NCBI GenBank assembly: GCA_963170185.1
Contig: CAUJGS010000100.1
Location: 1 to 37,218, forward strand
Source of the DNA: Bdellovibrionota bacterium
GTDB taxonomy: Bacteria > Bdellovibrionota > Bdellovibrionia > Bdellovibrionales > JAMPXM01
Direction of reading: 5' to 3'
DNA length: 37,218 nt
Shown here: positions 24,399 through 33,768 of the stretch, in pieces
Numbering within the stretch: the first letter of the stretch is position 1
Layout of the letters: the number at the start of each line of letters is the position of its first letter
Position numbers and translations under genes: made by a program
The notes under the pieces: generated by a model
Told to the model about the DNA's origin: nothing
The model's input: the letters and a program-made list of their open reading frames with translations, nothing else
The model's database searches: none

Positions 24399-27300
24399 TT
24401 AAGCTTCGGAAGAAGCTTCTTCCGCCGGCTCCTCAGCCGCCGCGCGCTCGATCGCAGGGGCTTTGATCGCCGACTGCGGACCACCACCCTGGCGATTGAG
24501 ATCGACCGATACCATCTTCGAGACCCCACGCTCTTCCATCGTGACGCCGTAGAGGCGACTTGCGACTTCCATCGTGAACTTGTTGTGAGTAACGACGATG
24601 ATCTGCGAGCGCTTCGACATCTCTTTTACGAGATCGTTGAAGCGGTAAACGTTCGCATCATCAAGTGGAGCGTCGACCTCATCCAACAAACAGTACGGAG
24701 ATGGGCGAACAAGGAAGATCGAGAAGATCAACGAGACCGCAGTCAGCGCCTTTTCTCCACCCGAAAGCAGCGTCATGTTCTGAAGCTTCTTTCCCGGCGG
24801 CTTTGCGATGATGTCGATACCCATGTCGCCCTTCTCTGGATCTTCCACGAGAATGAGCTGCGCTTCGCCCCCGCCAAAGAGAACAGGGAAAACCTTCGTG
24901 AAGCGTTCGTTGACCTGATCAAACGTTTCGCGGAAACGCTTCGCACAGACACGGTTGATGCGGTCGATGACTTTCTTGAGCATCTCTTTAGCTTCAACCA
25001 AGTCGGATTGCTGCTTTGAGAGGAACTCGTAGCGTTCTTTCACCTTGTCGTACTCTTCGATTGCCGACAGGTTCACGTCGCCAATTTTAGAGAGCTTCTC
25101 GCGAAGCTCCTTGAGCTTCACTTCAGCTTCTTTCAGCTCCTCAGCCGTCGCCACGCGTTCGCGATAGCGCTCGGCGACCTCGGAAAGCTCGAGAACGTAA
25201 CGTTCGCGAACTTGTTCGGTGAGGTACGACTCTTTCAAGCGGCACTGCTCGCTTGTCAGACGCGCTTCGTTCATCTTCGCCTGAAGCTGGTTACGGTTTG
25301 AAAGGTAGCTAGCGAGACCACGTTGGATTTCGAGGTAACGATTGTTCATTTGTTCGAACTCATCGCGACCGCGAGATACATCCGCACGTGCTTCTTCCAA
25401 ACGACGAATCATTTCGTCGAGCTGGATCTTTCGTTCTTCCAAAACAACCGAGCTTGTCGAAATCACTTCGTGCGATTTTTCACTTTCAAACGACATGCGC
25501 GAAAGCTGTTGCTCGGTTTCAGCAAGCTGATTCGAAAGCAGCGTCACCTGGCGATCCAGGCCATCGCGTTCCATGGTTTTTGTGGCACTTGATGTTTGCA
25601 GGTTCGCAACTTCATCTTGAAGCGAACCAACACCACCGCGCGCAACCTCAAGGTCTTGCGTGAGAACTTCGATACGCGATTCAAGCTCGACTTTGCGCTC
25701 AAGCAGATCCGTGAGCTTCATTTCAAGCTCTTCGAGTTCCGAGCGACGAGTTTCGATCTGTGTCGTCAGCGAGTGAACATCGCGTTCTTGACGCGAAATC
25801 GCTTGCTCACAGTTTGAAAGCTCTTGCTCGGCGCGCTCCATATCTTTCTTCAAAGACGTGAGCAGGATCTCTTTTTCCGTCGAACGCTTTTCGACTTGCC
25901 CCAAGTCTTCGTCAAGTGTGCGCAGGTTATCTTCCATGCGCTTGAGTGTCGCTTGTGCGAGCGCGAGCTTTCCGCTCCACTCGTCTTTCTTTTGCGAGAA
26001 CTCTTTGATTTCACGACGGCGCTGAAGAAGGCCGCTATCCGCCGACTCCGCCGTTCCGCCCGTGATCACGCCATCCGCAGTAACGGTGTCACCCTCAACC
26101 GTAACGAACGTCCAGTCAGGAGCGTTTCTACGAAGCTCAACCGCGTCCGCAATTGAATCAACAACGGCGACATTGCGGAGCAGGCGGCGAATTGTACCTT
26201 GGAACTTTTCAGGAGCACGAACAACGTCCGACAAAATCGCACGAACGCGCGTGCGATCGGGTTCAGCCGTTGTTGTTTCAACAACCTGAAGACCACCCGC
26301 CACGAAACTCGAGCGACCAGACTTTTGTTCTTTTAGGAAGTTAACAGCGCCAACAGCCGAATCCGGTGTTGGCGAAAGCAGCATCTGAAGCCTTGGGCCA
26401 AGGGCCGCTTCCATCGCAAGCTCAAACTCAGCCGGGACTTCGACGACTTCCGCAATCGGGTGAAATTCGGCAGCCTCGTCGCGGTCTTCTTCTGGAAGAT
26501 TGTCGAGACGCTGTTTTTGCCAGAACATGACCGACTTCACACCGGCTTCGAAACCTTCGAAGTTCGATGCGAGGTTCTCAAGACCGTAGAGCTTACCAGT
26601 GACGTCTGCGAGTTCTTGTTTGAAGTTTTCAACTTCTTCGCGGCGCTCGCCGATTTGTTTTTTCAGCAAATCACGATTGGCCTGCATGGTCTCAACGTCT
26701 TTTGCGAGATCCAGTTGCTCTTGACGGTTTTTCTCAAGCTCGTTCCACACCTTTTTACGGCGCGTTTCGAACTCCATTTTTTTCGTCAGAAGCTCTTCCA
26801 AGATCGCGCGCGCATCGGTTTCGCGCTCTTCGATTCCCGTGATCGCATCCGACAAAGCCGCCACACGACCTTGAATCTGCGCCTCACCTTGCGTGACCGT
26901 GATGAACTCACGGCGAGATTCCGTTAGCTCCGTATCGACCTCATCGATACGTGAAGCCGCCGTCTCCCAGCGTTCTTTTTTCTCCGTGTATTCTGTCGTA
27001 AGGCGCTCGGCCTCTGCGCGAACCGTTTCGAGTTGGCCTTTGAGCTTCTCGACTTCGCTCGAGAGTGCCACTTGGCGAGCACGGTGCTCTTCCAAAAGCC
27101 CACCCGTCATCTCTTTATTGCGGCGAGCTGCTTCGATCTCAAAGCGAAGCTCCTGAATCTGCGACTCCGCCGTCGAAACCTGAAGCTGAAGCTCTTGCGC
27201 TTCGCGCGCGAGGTCTTCAACAGCCATCTGCTTTTCGCTCACAGCCGCCTTCAATGTCTCAACTTCGATTTCCTGCGTTCCAGCTTCAGCCTGAGCCGAA

Positions 27301-28076
27301 GCCTCCAAAGCCTCTGCTTCCGCAAGTTCACGAGCTGCTGCCTCGGACTTTTCGCGAAGTTCGAGGTATTGGCGAGACGAGAGCCAGAGATCGAGATCGT
27401 CTGCTTCGCGCTTTAGGCCACGGAAACGCTCGGCACGCTGAGCTTGACGCTCGAGCGAGTCGATCTGGCGTTTGAGTTCGGCCACGATATCGTGAAGACG
27501 AATCAAGTTCTGTTCTGTCGAAAGAAGTTTACGCTGCGACTCGCGCTTACGCGCTTTGAACTTCGTGATGCCGGCCGCTTCTTCAATGAGATGGCGACGG
27601 TCTTCTGGCTTAGAAGTAACAAGCTGACCGATCGCGTTTTGCTGAATGATCGAGAAACCCTTTGCACCGGCACCGGTGTCCATAAAGATCTCTTGGATAT
27701 CGCGCAAACGAGACGGCTCTTTGTTGATGAAGTACTCGGTCTCGCCACCACGATGTAGGCGGCGCGTGACCATGATTTCAGAATGTTTCAGATATTGAAC
27801 CGGAAACGGTCCGCCATCGTTTTCAAGCGTGAGACTCACTTCGCACATGCCCATCGGCGCATAGCCTTCTGAGCCTGCGAAGATAACGTCTTCCATGGAG
27901 GAACCACGAAGATGTTTCGCGGACATTTCGCCCATCGCCCACATCAGAGCGTCGACGATGTTCGACTTCCCGCAACCGTTGGGTCCAACGATGCCAGTAA
28001 TACCTGAATCAAAGTGGATAACCGTGCGATCTTTGAAAGATTTGAAGCCGACGATTTCCAGTTTTTTAATCCGCAC
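24399..28076 (-). CDS. smc: Chromosome segregation protein SMC
   Basis: 1225 residues from the GTG at 28076, chosen because GAGGGGG lies a few bases upstream and the protein then begins with the family's RIKKLEIVGFKSF; a TTG at 28109 would add 11 atypical residues. SMC forms the ring-shaped condensin that organises and segregates the chromosome. Seen: Walker A GPNGCGKSNIVDALMWAMGE near residue 30, two very long coiled coils, a hinge around 500-660 containing GVITGGTAESAD-type sequence, the signature motif TLLSGGEKALTA and Walker B YCLLDEVDAPLDDANV near the end. The final 35 residues are Ala/Glu rich. It has its own terminator. Confidence 0.97.
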   Translation of the reverse strand: MRIKKLEIVGFKSFKDRTVIHFDSGITGIVGPNGCGKSNIVDALMWAMGEMSAKHLRGSSMEDVIFAGSEGYAPMGMCEVSLTLENDGGPFPVQYLKHSEIMVTRRLHRGGETEYFINKEPSRLRDIQEIFMDTGAGAKGFSIIQQNAIGQLVTSKPEDRRHLIEEAAGITKFKARKRESQRKLLSTEQNLIRLHDIVAELKRQIDSLERQAQRAERFRGLKREADDLDLWLSSRQYLELREKSEAAARELAEAEALEASAQAEAGTQEIEVETLKAAVSEKQMAVEDLAREAQELQLQVSTAESQIQELRFEIEAARRNKEMTGGLLEEHRARQVALSSEVEKLKGQLETVRAEAERLTTEYTEKKERWETAASRIDEVDTELTESRREFITVTQGEAQIQGRVAALSDAITGIEERETDARAILEELLTKKMEFETRRKKVWNELEKNRQEQLDLAKDVETMQANRDLLKKQIGERREEVENFKQELADVTGKLYGLENLASNFEGFEAGVKSVMFWQKQRLDNLPEEDRDEAAEFHPIAEVVEVPAEFELAMEAALGPRLQMLLSPTPDSAVGAVNFLKEQKSGRSSFVAGGLQVVETTTAEPDRTRVRAILSDVVRAPEKFQGTIRRLLRNVAVVDSIADAVELRRNAPDWTFVTVEGDTVTADGVITGGTAESADSGLLQRRREIKEFSQKKDEWSGKLALAQATLKRMEDNLRTLDEDLGQVEKRSTEKEILLTSLKKDMERAEQELSNCEQAISRQERDVHSLTTQIETRRSELEELEMKLTDLLERKVELESRIEVLTQDLEVARGGVGSLQDEVANLQTSSATKTMERDGLDRQVTLLSNQLAETEQQLSRMSFESEKSHEVISTSSVVLEERKIQLDEMIRRLEEARADVSRGRDEFEQMNNRYLEIQRGLASYLSNRNQLQAKMNEARLTSEQCRLKESYLTEQVRERYVLELSEVAERYRERVATAEELKEAEVKLKELREKLSKIGDVNLSAIEEYDKVKERYEFLSKQQSDLVEAKEMLKKVIDRINRVCAKRFRETFDQVNERFTKVFPVLFGGGEAQLILVEDPEKGDMGIDIIAKPPGKKLQNMTLLSGGEKALTAVSLIFSIFLVRPSPYCLLDEVDAPLDDANVYRFNDLVKEMSKRSQIIVVTHNKFTMEVASRLYGVTMEERGVSKMVSVDLNRQGGGPQSAIKAPAIERAAAEEPAEEASSEA

Positions 28077-28124
28077 GGATGCCCCCTCGCCCCATGGATC
28101 TAGCGCCAAACGCGCGCCTTAGCC

Positions 28125-28141
28125 TATCGTGAGTCACGATA
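28125..28141. promoter_or_regulatory. 17-base palindrome upstream of smc
   Basis: TATCGTGA and TCACGATA flank a single G, a perfect 8+1+8 inverted repeat, 49 bases before the smc start codon. The short centre and perfect symmetry fit a homodimeric repressor site better than an RNA hairpin. The binding protein is unknown. A small hairpin (AACCAA, 4-base loop, TTGGTT) follows at 28147-28162. Confidence 0.5.
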
Positions 28142-28180
28142 ACCTCAACCAAAGTCTTGGTTGCTCAACGCACCCCGGTC

Positions 28181-28206
28181 AACAAGGTACCGCCTTGTTT
28201 TTTGAT
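28181..28206 (+). terminator. Possible + strand terminator in the smc leader
   Basis: AACAAGG (28181-28187) pairs with CCTTGTT (28193-28199) around TACCG, followed by a T-run to about 28203. It has the form of a rho-independent terminator on the + strand, although no + strand gene precedes it. It may stop antisense transcription from within smc or be incidental. Confidence 0.4.
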
Positions 28207-28226
28207 TTGCGTCGCGTTATGCCGCC

Positions 28227-28256
28227 GAAAAAAGCAGGGAGGCCTACAGGCCTCCC
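28227..28256 (-). terminator. Terminator of the envelope-complex operon
   Basis: On the - strand GGGAGGCCT and AGGCCTCCC (28237-28256) form a perfect stem with a minimal loop, followed by TGCTTTTTTC. It lies about 40 bases beyond the stop of the VWA gene and ends the seven-gene - strand run. Confidence 0.85.
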
Positions 28257-28295
28257 ACTTTTCGAGCATTCAAATGGTCAATATTGTCCGGTGAT

Positions 28296-29537
28296 TTACT
28301 TCGTCACCAGGCCAGCCCGCAGCGACTGCGCCGTGACCGGAGTGAACTTCACCTTGAGGTCGATCACGCCGTTCACCTTTGAAAGGTCCTGCGTGATGAT
28401 GACGTTGTTTCGAGCGTCATCGTAAATCCAGCCCTCGCCAAGCTTTTGATCGACGTCGTTGAGCTTCACTTCGATGGTTCCCCACTCAGGGATCGCATCG
28501 AGTTCCACGCGAGGACGCGCCAGAGTTCGTTCACGAACATAGCGTCCAAGATCCGACATCGCGTCGCCGTAGTTCTTGTCGCGTAAGCCCATCCAACGAC
28601 CGCCGAGGTCACGGATGAAGTTTTGGATATTGATCGGCTCCGTAGGACCGCGGCTCGCATAACGAATCGCCGGATCACGTTCTTTTTCCGCATCTGTGCT
28701 GCGCGCAAGAACTCCGAGCGCCGTCACGTGATCGCGGTAGTCAGGCCCGATCGTTCCACGCAAGAACTCCTGAAGCTCACCACCGGAAAGATCAAACGAC
28801 GTTCCGTCCGCATTCTTGATCGAAGCCTCGGAGTCCGTGATGAAGATCAAAACCAAGTGAGCGTCGTTTCGACGAAAGCCCTTGTTAGAACCTTCGGCCA
28901 TTGGAGAGCTCAAAGCCATCTTCACCGGAGAGAAAATCTCTTCGATGTTCGGCCCGCCGGTTTTTTCTTCTTTCCACTTTTCATTGTAAGCTTCAGTCCC
29001 GATTTTCATCGAAGCGCGAAGCACTTGCAGCCAACCTGGTTCGCGACCAAGCTTAAAGCCTTCTTTTGCCAAATACTCGTCGTAGTTGGCGCGGCTAGAA
29101 ACGAAGCGACCAAATTCTTCCGGCATGGGTTTGCCATCGGGACGCTTCAAGCGTCGGAGTTCACCCGGTCCGTGATCTTTGGTCATCTCTTTGAAAGTGA
29201 TCGAATCCCAAACCGAAACGGCTGCGATGTGAAAGTCGATTCCGGAGTTTGTTGCCAGGCCCGTCGTAAAACGGTCGATGTTGCGGCTCAAATCGTTTTG
29301 CTCGTCGAGCATCGAGTCCGAGTTGTCGATGACCATGAGGATGTCGACCTTTGGGCTCACGCTCAGCACCTGCGGCTTTGACTCAGTCGCAGCCTCACCG
29401 TACTTCACCGGAGGCGCCATCAAGCGCGGGTTTTCTGGCGAACATGCTAAGCCCGCAAGCGCAATCGCCGAAGCGAGAACGCAAAGTTTCACGTGTTCTA
29501 TTTTCGTCTGCATCAGAGACTTCAGTTCCGTCATCAT
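28296..29537 (-). CDS. von Willebrand factor A domain lipoprotein
   Basis: 413 residues; the ATG at 29537 overlaps the upstream stop and has AAGGA upstream. The signal region ends in a lipobox GLAC with lipidated Cys about residue 32. A VWA domain follows: VDILMVIDNSDSML carries the metal-binding MIDAS motif D-x-S-x-S (Asp71, Ser73, Ser75), and HLVLIFITDSEAS supplies the later acidic position. The C-terminal 90 residues look beta-rich (WGTIEVKLNDVDQKLGEGWI, VIDLKVKFTP). VWA domains bind protein ligands or polymers through the metal. Last gene of the seven-gene run; it may be the exposed or adhesive component. Confidence 0.85.
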   Translation of the reverse strand: MMTELKSLMQTKIEHVKLCVLASAIALAGLACSPENPRLMAPPVKYGEAATESKPQVLSVSPKVDILMVIDNSDSMLDEQNDLSRNIDRFTTGLATNSGIDFHIAAVSVWDSITFKEMTKDHGPGELRRLKRPDGKPMPEEFGRFVSSRANYDEYLAKEGFKLGREPGWLQVLRASMKIGTEAYNEKWKEEKTGGPNIEEIFSPVKMALSSPMAEGSNKGFRRNDAHLVLIFITDSEASIKNADGTSFDLSGGELQEFLRGTIGPDYRDHVTALGVLARSTDAEKERDPAIRYASRGPTEPINIQNFIRDLGGRWMGLRDKNYGDAMSDLGRYVRERTLARPRVELDAIPEWGTIEVKLNDVDQKLGEGWIYDDARNNVIITQDLSKVNGVIDLKVKFTPVTAQSLRAGLVTK

Positions 29538-30499
29538 GACTTCGGTCCTTTACCGCCATCTTGTGCACCAGCACTTGTGGCACTTGGTGCTCCCGGACAG
29601 CCGTTGGCTTCAACATGGTAGTTGTCCAATTCATCCAACCAAACGTCTTCCGTATCATCCGGGAAAACGAGTGTATTGGCATCGCGCTTGACAGCCGTCG
29701 AAGGCGTTTTTGCGTCCGCAAGATGCACCTTCGAGTACATGCGGCTCACGGCTTCGACTTCCATCAAGTGAAACTTGCGCAAGACTTCGCCGATGTCTTT
29801 CACATCGCGCTCCGCGAGCGCCTTCAGGCGTGCACGGACTGTCGCCATGTGTTTGTCGCTTCCGGGCTTCATCGAGGCCTGAAACGACGTGCGAAGCTTT
29901 TTATCCCGGTAGATCATGCGCGGAAGGTTGGCGAGATCCTCACCAGCTGTCTGGCGAGACACGTCGCCTGCATCAAACGAGCGAGAAAGAAACTTTTCCG
30001 CCGCTGGCGAGTTGCCGGTTTTAGCCAGCACCTTAAGCGCGTCGTATCGCGGCTGAATATCTGCTTTAAAACGCTTCATGACTCGGAAGAGTTCGTCGTA
30101 GTTACAAAGACGAAGTTGTACGATTCCAGAAAGCAAATACGGCTCACCGCCGATTTCGTATTTTACTGGCGGAGCTGTCAGAGTCTTTACCAGACTCAGA
30201 GCTTGATCGTGCTCTTTCACGTGAACCAAAGCCCACGCACGCTCTTCCAAAGATTCCGACCAATAATCGCTAGTCGCCGGAATTTTCGAATAGAGGTTGA
30301 TCGAACGACGGTAGTCCTTCTTCTCAAAAGCTACTCGTGCATCGCGAAGAACCTGTTTGTCCGTGGGTTGAGCCGAGGTCTTTGTCGCAGACGTCTTAGC
30401 TCCAGCCTTAGCATCAGCTACCGACGCCGTCAGACCCATCGTAACGAGGCCTGCCGTCAAAAGACCAATTGCTGAAAAAAATCCGCGCGACTGGTTCAT
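29534..30499 (-). CDS. Exported TPR-like protein (GltC-like)
   Basis: 321 residues with a Sec signal peptide (about 1-30, ending ASVADA). Residues 50-130 look like two or three TPR units (ARVAFEKKDYRRSINLYSKI, ERAWALVHVKEHDQALSLVK). The C-terminal part carries a short beta-like block NTLVFPDDTEDVWLDELDNY, then a Gly/Ser-rich tail containing a single cysteine. The ATG overlaps the preceding stop and its own stop overlaps the VWA start. By context and architecture it resembles periplasmic GltC-type proteins that sit next to the outer-membrane barrels in Myxococcus, but this is not proven by sequence. Confidence 0.75.
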   Translation of the reverse strand: MNQSRGFFSAIGLLTAGLVTMGLTASVADAKAGAKTSATKTSAQPTDKQVLRDARVAFEKKDYRRSINLYSKIPATSDYWSESLEERAWALVHVKEHDQALSLVKTLTAPPVKYEIGGEPYLLSGIVQLRLCNYDELFRVMKRFKADIQPRYDALKVLAKTGNSPAAEKFLSRSFDAGDVSRQTAGEDLANLPRMIYRDKKLRTSFQASMKPGSDKHMATVRARLKALAERDVKDIGEVLRKFHLMEVEAVSRMYSKVHLADAKTPSTAVKRDANTLVFPDDTEDVWLDELDNYHVEANGCPGAPSATSAGAQDGGKGPKS

Positions 30500-31230
30500 A
30501 ACAAGAGTCCGATTCCGATCGTACCGATCATCATGCCGACGTCGCGTGTTCCTGTATAAACTTTGTCCTGATACGCCTGATGGCGGATTTCGATGCGCGA
30601 ACTAAAGTTCTGCGTCCACCAGAAACCAACTCCGCCACCTGCTGTCCAAGTTGCGCTCGAGCCAGATTTGAGTTCCATCTGACCGTATCCACCAGTGAGG
30701 TAGATATCGAACTGCACAACTGAGAGGTCGAAGAAGTTTAGTTTACCGTACATAGGATAGTAAGACAGCATCCCCATCATCGACGATTTAGGAAGGTCGA
30801 TTTCTGGAATCGTGTAATCCAGCTGTCCAGCTTGTTGTGCCGAGCGAGCCGCATCAAACTGCGACTGACCTTCACGAGAAAGCTGGTTTGCGTACTGAGC
30901 GTAACGGAAACCAAGCGAAATGCGTGGTGTGAAGTGGAAGTCCACCGCCCCCATCAAAGGCTGTGAGTTCAAGTAAGAGTTCCCACCTGCAACGCCGCCG
31001 TAAGCGACGCCAAGTTCAAGACGCATGTCGCGGTCAACCGCGCGCTTTTGAACGATGCGAATCTGTTGCTTCGTGTTCAGCGCGCGAGCGCGTTTCAAGA
31101 TACCTTCGTTCGCTCCAAGAGAATCGAAGTCCGACTTTGCCATCGCGGTTGTCGACACCAGTGTCGCCGCCAACGCCATTCCGAAAGCTACTCCGAGGCC
31201 AAGAATCTTTGTTCCGATATTCGTTTTCAT
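30496..31230 (-). CDS. Outer-membrane beta-barrel protein (OMP_myx-like)
   Basis: 244 residues from the ATG at 31230, behind GAGG; a TTG at 31242 is an in-frame alternative. A signal peptide (about 1-31, ending TTAMA) precedes a helical stretch with KQQIRIVQKRAVDR, followed by alternating amphipathic strands rich in Gly and aromatic residues (MRLELGVAYGGVAGGNSYLN, FHFTPRISLGFRYAQYANQ, FDIYLTGGYGQMELKSG) and ending on hydrophobic IGIGLLL. This matches the TIGR04565-type outer-membrane barrel domain found in delta-proteobacterial envelope systems. Overlaps the next gene by four bases. Confidence 0.8.
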   Translation of the reverse strand: MKTNIGTKILGLGVAFGMALAATLVSTTAMAKSDFDSLGANEGILKRARALNTKQQIRIVQKRAVDRDMRLELGVAYGGVAGGNSYLNSQPLMGAVDFHFTPRISLGFRYAQYANQLSREGQSQFDAARSAQQAGQLDYTIPEIDLPKSSMMGMLSYYPMYGKLNFFDLSVVQFDIYLTGGYGQMELKSGSSATWTAGGGVGFWWTQNFSSRIEIRHQAYQDKVYTGTRDVGMMIGTIGIGLLL

Positions 31231-31238
31231 GACCAACC

Positions 31239-32339
31239 TCAAGCCTTCTTGGCGCCTGCAGCTGCAGCCGGTTTAGGATTCGTTTTTGCCGCTGGTGCCG
31301 TCGTCTTTGCCGGAGCTTTCGGCGCCGCCGGAGCAACACAAGCCTCAGGTTTGTTCGACGCTGTTTGTGGTTTTTCGTAAGCGATTTTGGTTAGAATCAG
31401 CTTCTCGCCCGAAACACCACCACTCGACCCATAAGCCTTCATCAGCATGCGCGTGCGCAAGTGCGTAGCACCTTCAACGCGTTTTCCGTCGCGATCCAAT
31501 TGCGCGCCGACGTCGTTGTTTTTCGCATCGAACACGAAGCTAAAGCGCCAGATCCCGTTTCCAAGATGCTTAGGCGTCGACTCATGACGAACATAAGTTG
31601 CACCGTTGGCTTCGTAACCGCTCTCAGTGCGATTTGTACCTTGAAAATAAACATCCAAACGCGGGCTAAAACCGTCGTAGCTAGCCGGGTCGGCAACGTC
31701 GACAGTGAAAGGAACCATTTGTCCTTGTGCGATTTCTGTTGGAAGCGCACTCATGTTGACGATCATCGGGGTTTTACCAGTGCGACGAACCGCAAACGAG
31801 AACTCTTGAACACGGTTGATCGAACGGAAGAGCTGCTCGACCGATGGATCTTGCGCACGTACGTCCGCAAGCTCAAGACGGTAATTGACCTGACGTTCCG
31901 AACGATCCGAAGGAATGAAGTCTTTAGGAGCCGACCAAGTCACGATGTAGCTACCGGCTTCATTTGGCACTTTTTGAAGAGCAACGCCCGCGACGTCTTG
32001 CGGAAGACCATTGATACGAAGCTCATAAGAATCGACTGGGAAGAACACGCGAACACGAACCTTGAACGAGTTCGTCTCACCGGCGATGAAGGTTGCATCG
32101 CGCTCAGGTTCGATCACATACGAGCGATCGATAACGGCTTGTGTCCGTGCTTTTTCTTGATGTGGTGGAACCGCCGCGTTGAGATCCGCATACTCCGATG
32201 TCGGATCTGAGCTAACTCCACCGCATCCAACTAGGCCAGCAAGTAAACTCAAGCCAGCAAGTGTAAGGACCAGCGACTTTTTCTGATGTGTACGGTCCAG
32301 AAGACTCGTAACTCGTGCTGCCTCGGAAATCGTTCTCAT
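31239..32339 (-). CDS. Lipoprotein with beta-sandwich-like body, operon component
   Basis: 366 residues from the ATG at 32339 (GTG at 32348 is possible). The lipobox is LAGLVGC with the lipidated Cys about residue 39. The body, about 70-320, is beta-rich with extended strands (FKVRVRVFFPVDSYELRING, GIWRFSFVFDAKNNDVGA) like one or two Ig-like or fibronectin-like domains. The C-terminal 50 residues are a Lys/Ala/Pro tail (APKAPAKTTAPAAKTNPKPA), typical of a peptidoglycan- or envelope-spanning spacer. No family is recognised. It lies between the AgmX/PglI protein and the barrel protein and is probably a periplasmic bridge between them. Confidence 0.75.
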   Translation of the reverse strand: MRTISEAARVTSLLDRTHQKKSLVLTLAGLSLLAGLVGCGGVSSDPTSEYADLNAAVPPHQEKARTQAVIDRSYVIEPERDATFIAGETNSFKVRVRVFFPVDSYELRINGLPQDVAGVALQKVPNEAGSYIVTWSAPKDFIPSDRSERQVNYRLELADVRAQDPSVEQLFRSINRVQEFSFAVRRTGKTPMIVNMSALPTEIAQGQMVPFTVDVADPASYDGFSPRLDVYFQGTNRTESGYEANGATYVRHESTPKHLGNGIWRFSFVFDAKNNDVGAQLDRDGKRVEGATHLRTRMLMKAYGSSGGVSGEKLILTKIAYEKPQTASNKPEACVAPAAPKAPAKTTAPAAKTNPKPAAAAGAKKA

Positions 32340-32393
32340 AGCGGACACCCATCCATGTTTCCTGGGCGCCGCTCCTATTTGCGAGGCCCGGGG

Positions 32394-33767
32394 TTAGTTA
32401 ACGCCGACTACGTCGGTGGACGAGACTCTTCGGAAGCTAAACGGATACTGAACTTGTACGTTCACTCCCGCTACCGGCCGTGGGAACTTGAAACCTTTCA
32501 AGCGCCCTACGATACAGCCTTCCAGCTGTCTCGACTCCACAGAAGAGTGCTGGACTCGTGCCGTCGATACTTGGCCGCCAGCTCCAATTACGAAGCTCAC
32601 CGCGACCCGACCCTTTAGAGAAGGTTCAACTTGGAGCCCTTTTTCGTAACAATAGCGAATTTGCCCCATGTTGCGGCTGATGACTTCTTCAACCTGTTCA
32701 CGCGTTAAACCGCCCTGGATGAACGATTCGCCATCGAGAGGCAATACGTAGCCACCAGACGAACCAAGCATAGAACGATTTCCATAGCCCTCACGACCGC
32801 CGCCGCGGCCTTTGGTGCCGTACCCACCAGCCGAACCAGCGCGCGCACCAGAGCCGTTAGAGGCCGCAATCAGGCCTTTGCCAAAAAGGGCACCAGCAAC
32901 GCCGCCAGTTCCGCTAGAACCAACACCGCCGCCGCCCGTTCCGCGATCACCGCCACGAGCCAAAGAAGAACCATTGAGATTCAAACCGCCACCAGATTGA
33001 AGCTTCTTAGAAACTCCACCGAGAGCACCAAGCGCTCCCATGCTTTCTAGTTTCGGCTCTGTCTTAGGAATACGAGCTGTGGCTTTGCGATTCATCGTAG
33101 GCTTAACAGGGGCACGCTTTGTCACCACACGTGGCGGCTGGCGTTTTACGATTTCACGCTTCACGATTGCGTTCACCTTAGGTTGAACGACTTTTTGAAC
33201 CGGAGGGCGAGTCATCGGCTGCACAACAGGAGGTGGCTCCACCTTCGCGATTTTTTCCAGTTCAACTGGACGAATCGTTGTGACGACTTCTTCTTTTTTC
33301 GTTTCTTCTACCAAAAAATGACCAAGAACCAGCGCAATCAAGATCAAAGCAGTTTGAACACCGCCGATCCACTTTCCAGCCATGATGAGATCGCGACGAT
33401 CGTCTTCGGTTTTAAGCTCATAGCTAGGAGCCAATTTCATCGAAGAGATATCCACGACCGTGATCTGACCCAAAATCCCTACACGGTAGGGTTTTGAGCG
33501 AAGTTCCGCGATCGTCGATTCCTGCAAAACATCAAACTCCACACCTTCCGTGCGAAGCTCGTTTACGTTAAGCGATGGTTCAATGCGACGACGGTCGTGA
33601 CGGTAGACAAGCGTCACTTTCGATCGTGTCGAGAGCGTTTCGCCTTCCTCGTTCACAAGATTAAAGACCCGAACCAACTCGCCCTGTGCGTTCACAAGAG
33701 CTACCTGTTCGCGCTTTTCTGGCTCATTTTTCCCTGTCTGCTTCTTTTCAACACTTGCTTGTGTCAT
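32394..33767 (-). CDS. AgmX/PglI C-terminal domain protein (GltG/GltJ-like)
   Basis: 457 residues from the ATG at 33767 (33785 is an alternative), one base after the preceding stop. Cytoplasmic domain, about 1-130; one membrane helix, about 133-153 (WIGGVQTALILIALVLGHFL); then a Pro/Val/Lys-rich periplasmic spacer (about 165-225), a Gly-rich region (about 245-350) and a C-terminal domain (about 355-450) with two conserved cysteines in IRYCYEKGL and LEGCIVGRL, and GRVAVSFVIGAGGQV. This TonB-like AgmX/PglI domain is known from the Myxococcus gliding complex, where such proteins reach through the periplasm. The same layout suggests force or signal transmission from the inner membrane to outer-membrane partners encoded downstream. 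Confidence 0.88.
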   Translation of the reverse strand: MTQASVEKKQTGKNEPEKREQVALVNAQGELVRVFNLVNEEGETLSTRSKVTLVYRHDRRRIEPSLNVNELRTEGVEFDVLQESTIAELRSKPYRVGILGQITVVDISSMKLAPSYELKTEDDRRDLIMAGKWIGGVQTALILIALVLGHFLVEETKKEEVVTTIRPVELEKIAKVEPPPVVQPMTRPPVQKVVQPKVNAIVKREIVKRQPPRVVTKRAPVKPTMNRKATARIPKTEPKLESMGALGALGGVSKKLQSGGGLNLNGSSLARGGDRGTGGGGVGSSGTGGVAGALFGKGLIAASNGSGARAGSAGGYGTKGRGGGREGYGNRSMLGSSGGYVLPLDGESFIQGGLTREQVEEVISRNMGQIRYCYEKGLQVEPSLKGRVAVSFVIGAGGQVSTARVQHSSVESRQLEGCIVGRLKGFKFPRPVAGVNVQVQYPFSFRRVSSTDVVGVN

Positions 33768-33768
33768 A

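Noticed and set aside
24407-24424. Perfect 18-base palindrome at the 3' end of smc
   Set aside because: It is explained by the Glu-Glu-Ala-Ser-Ser-Glu coding sequence and has no adjoining T-run; the real terminator lies further on.
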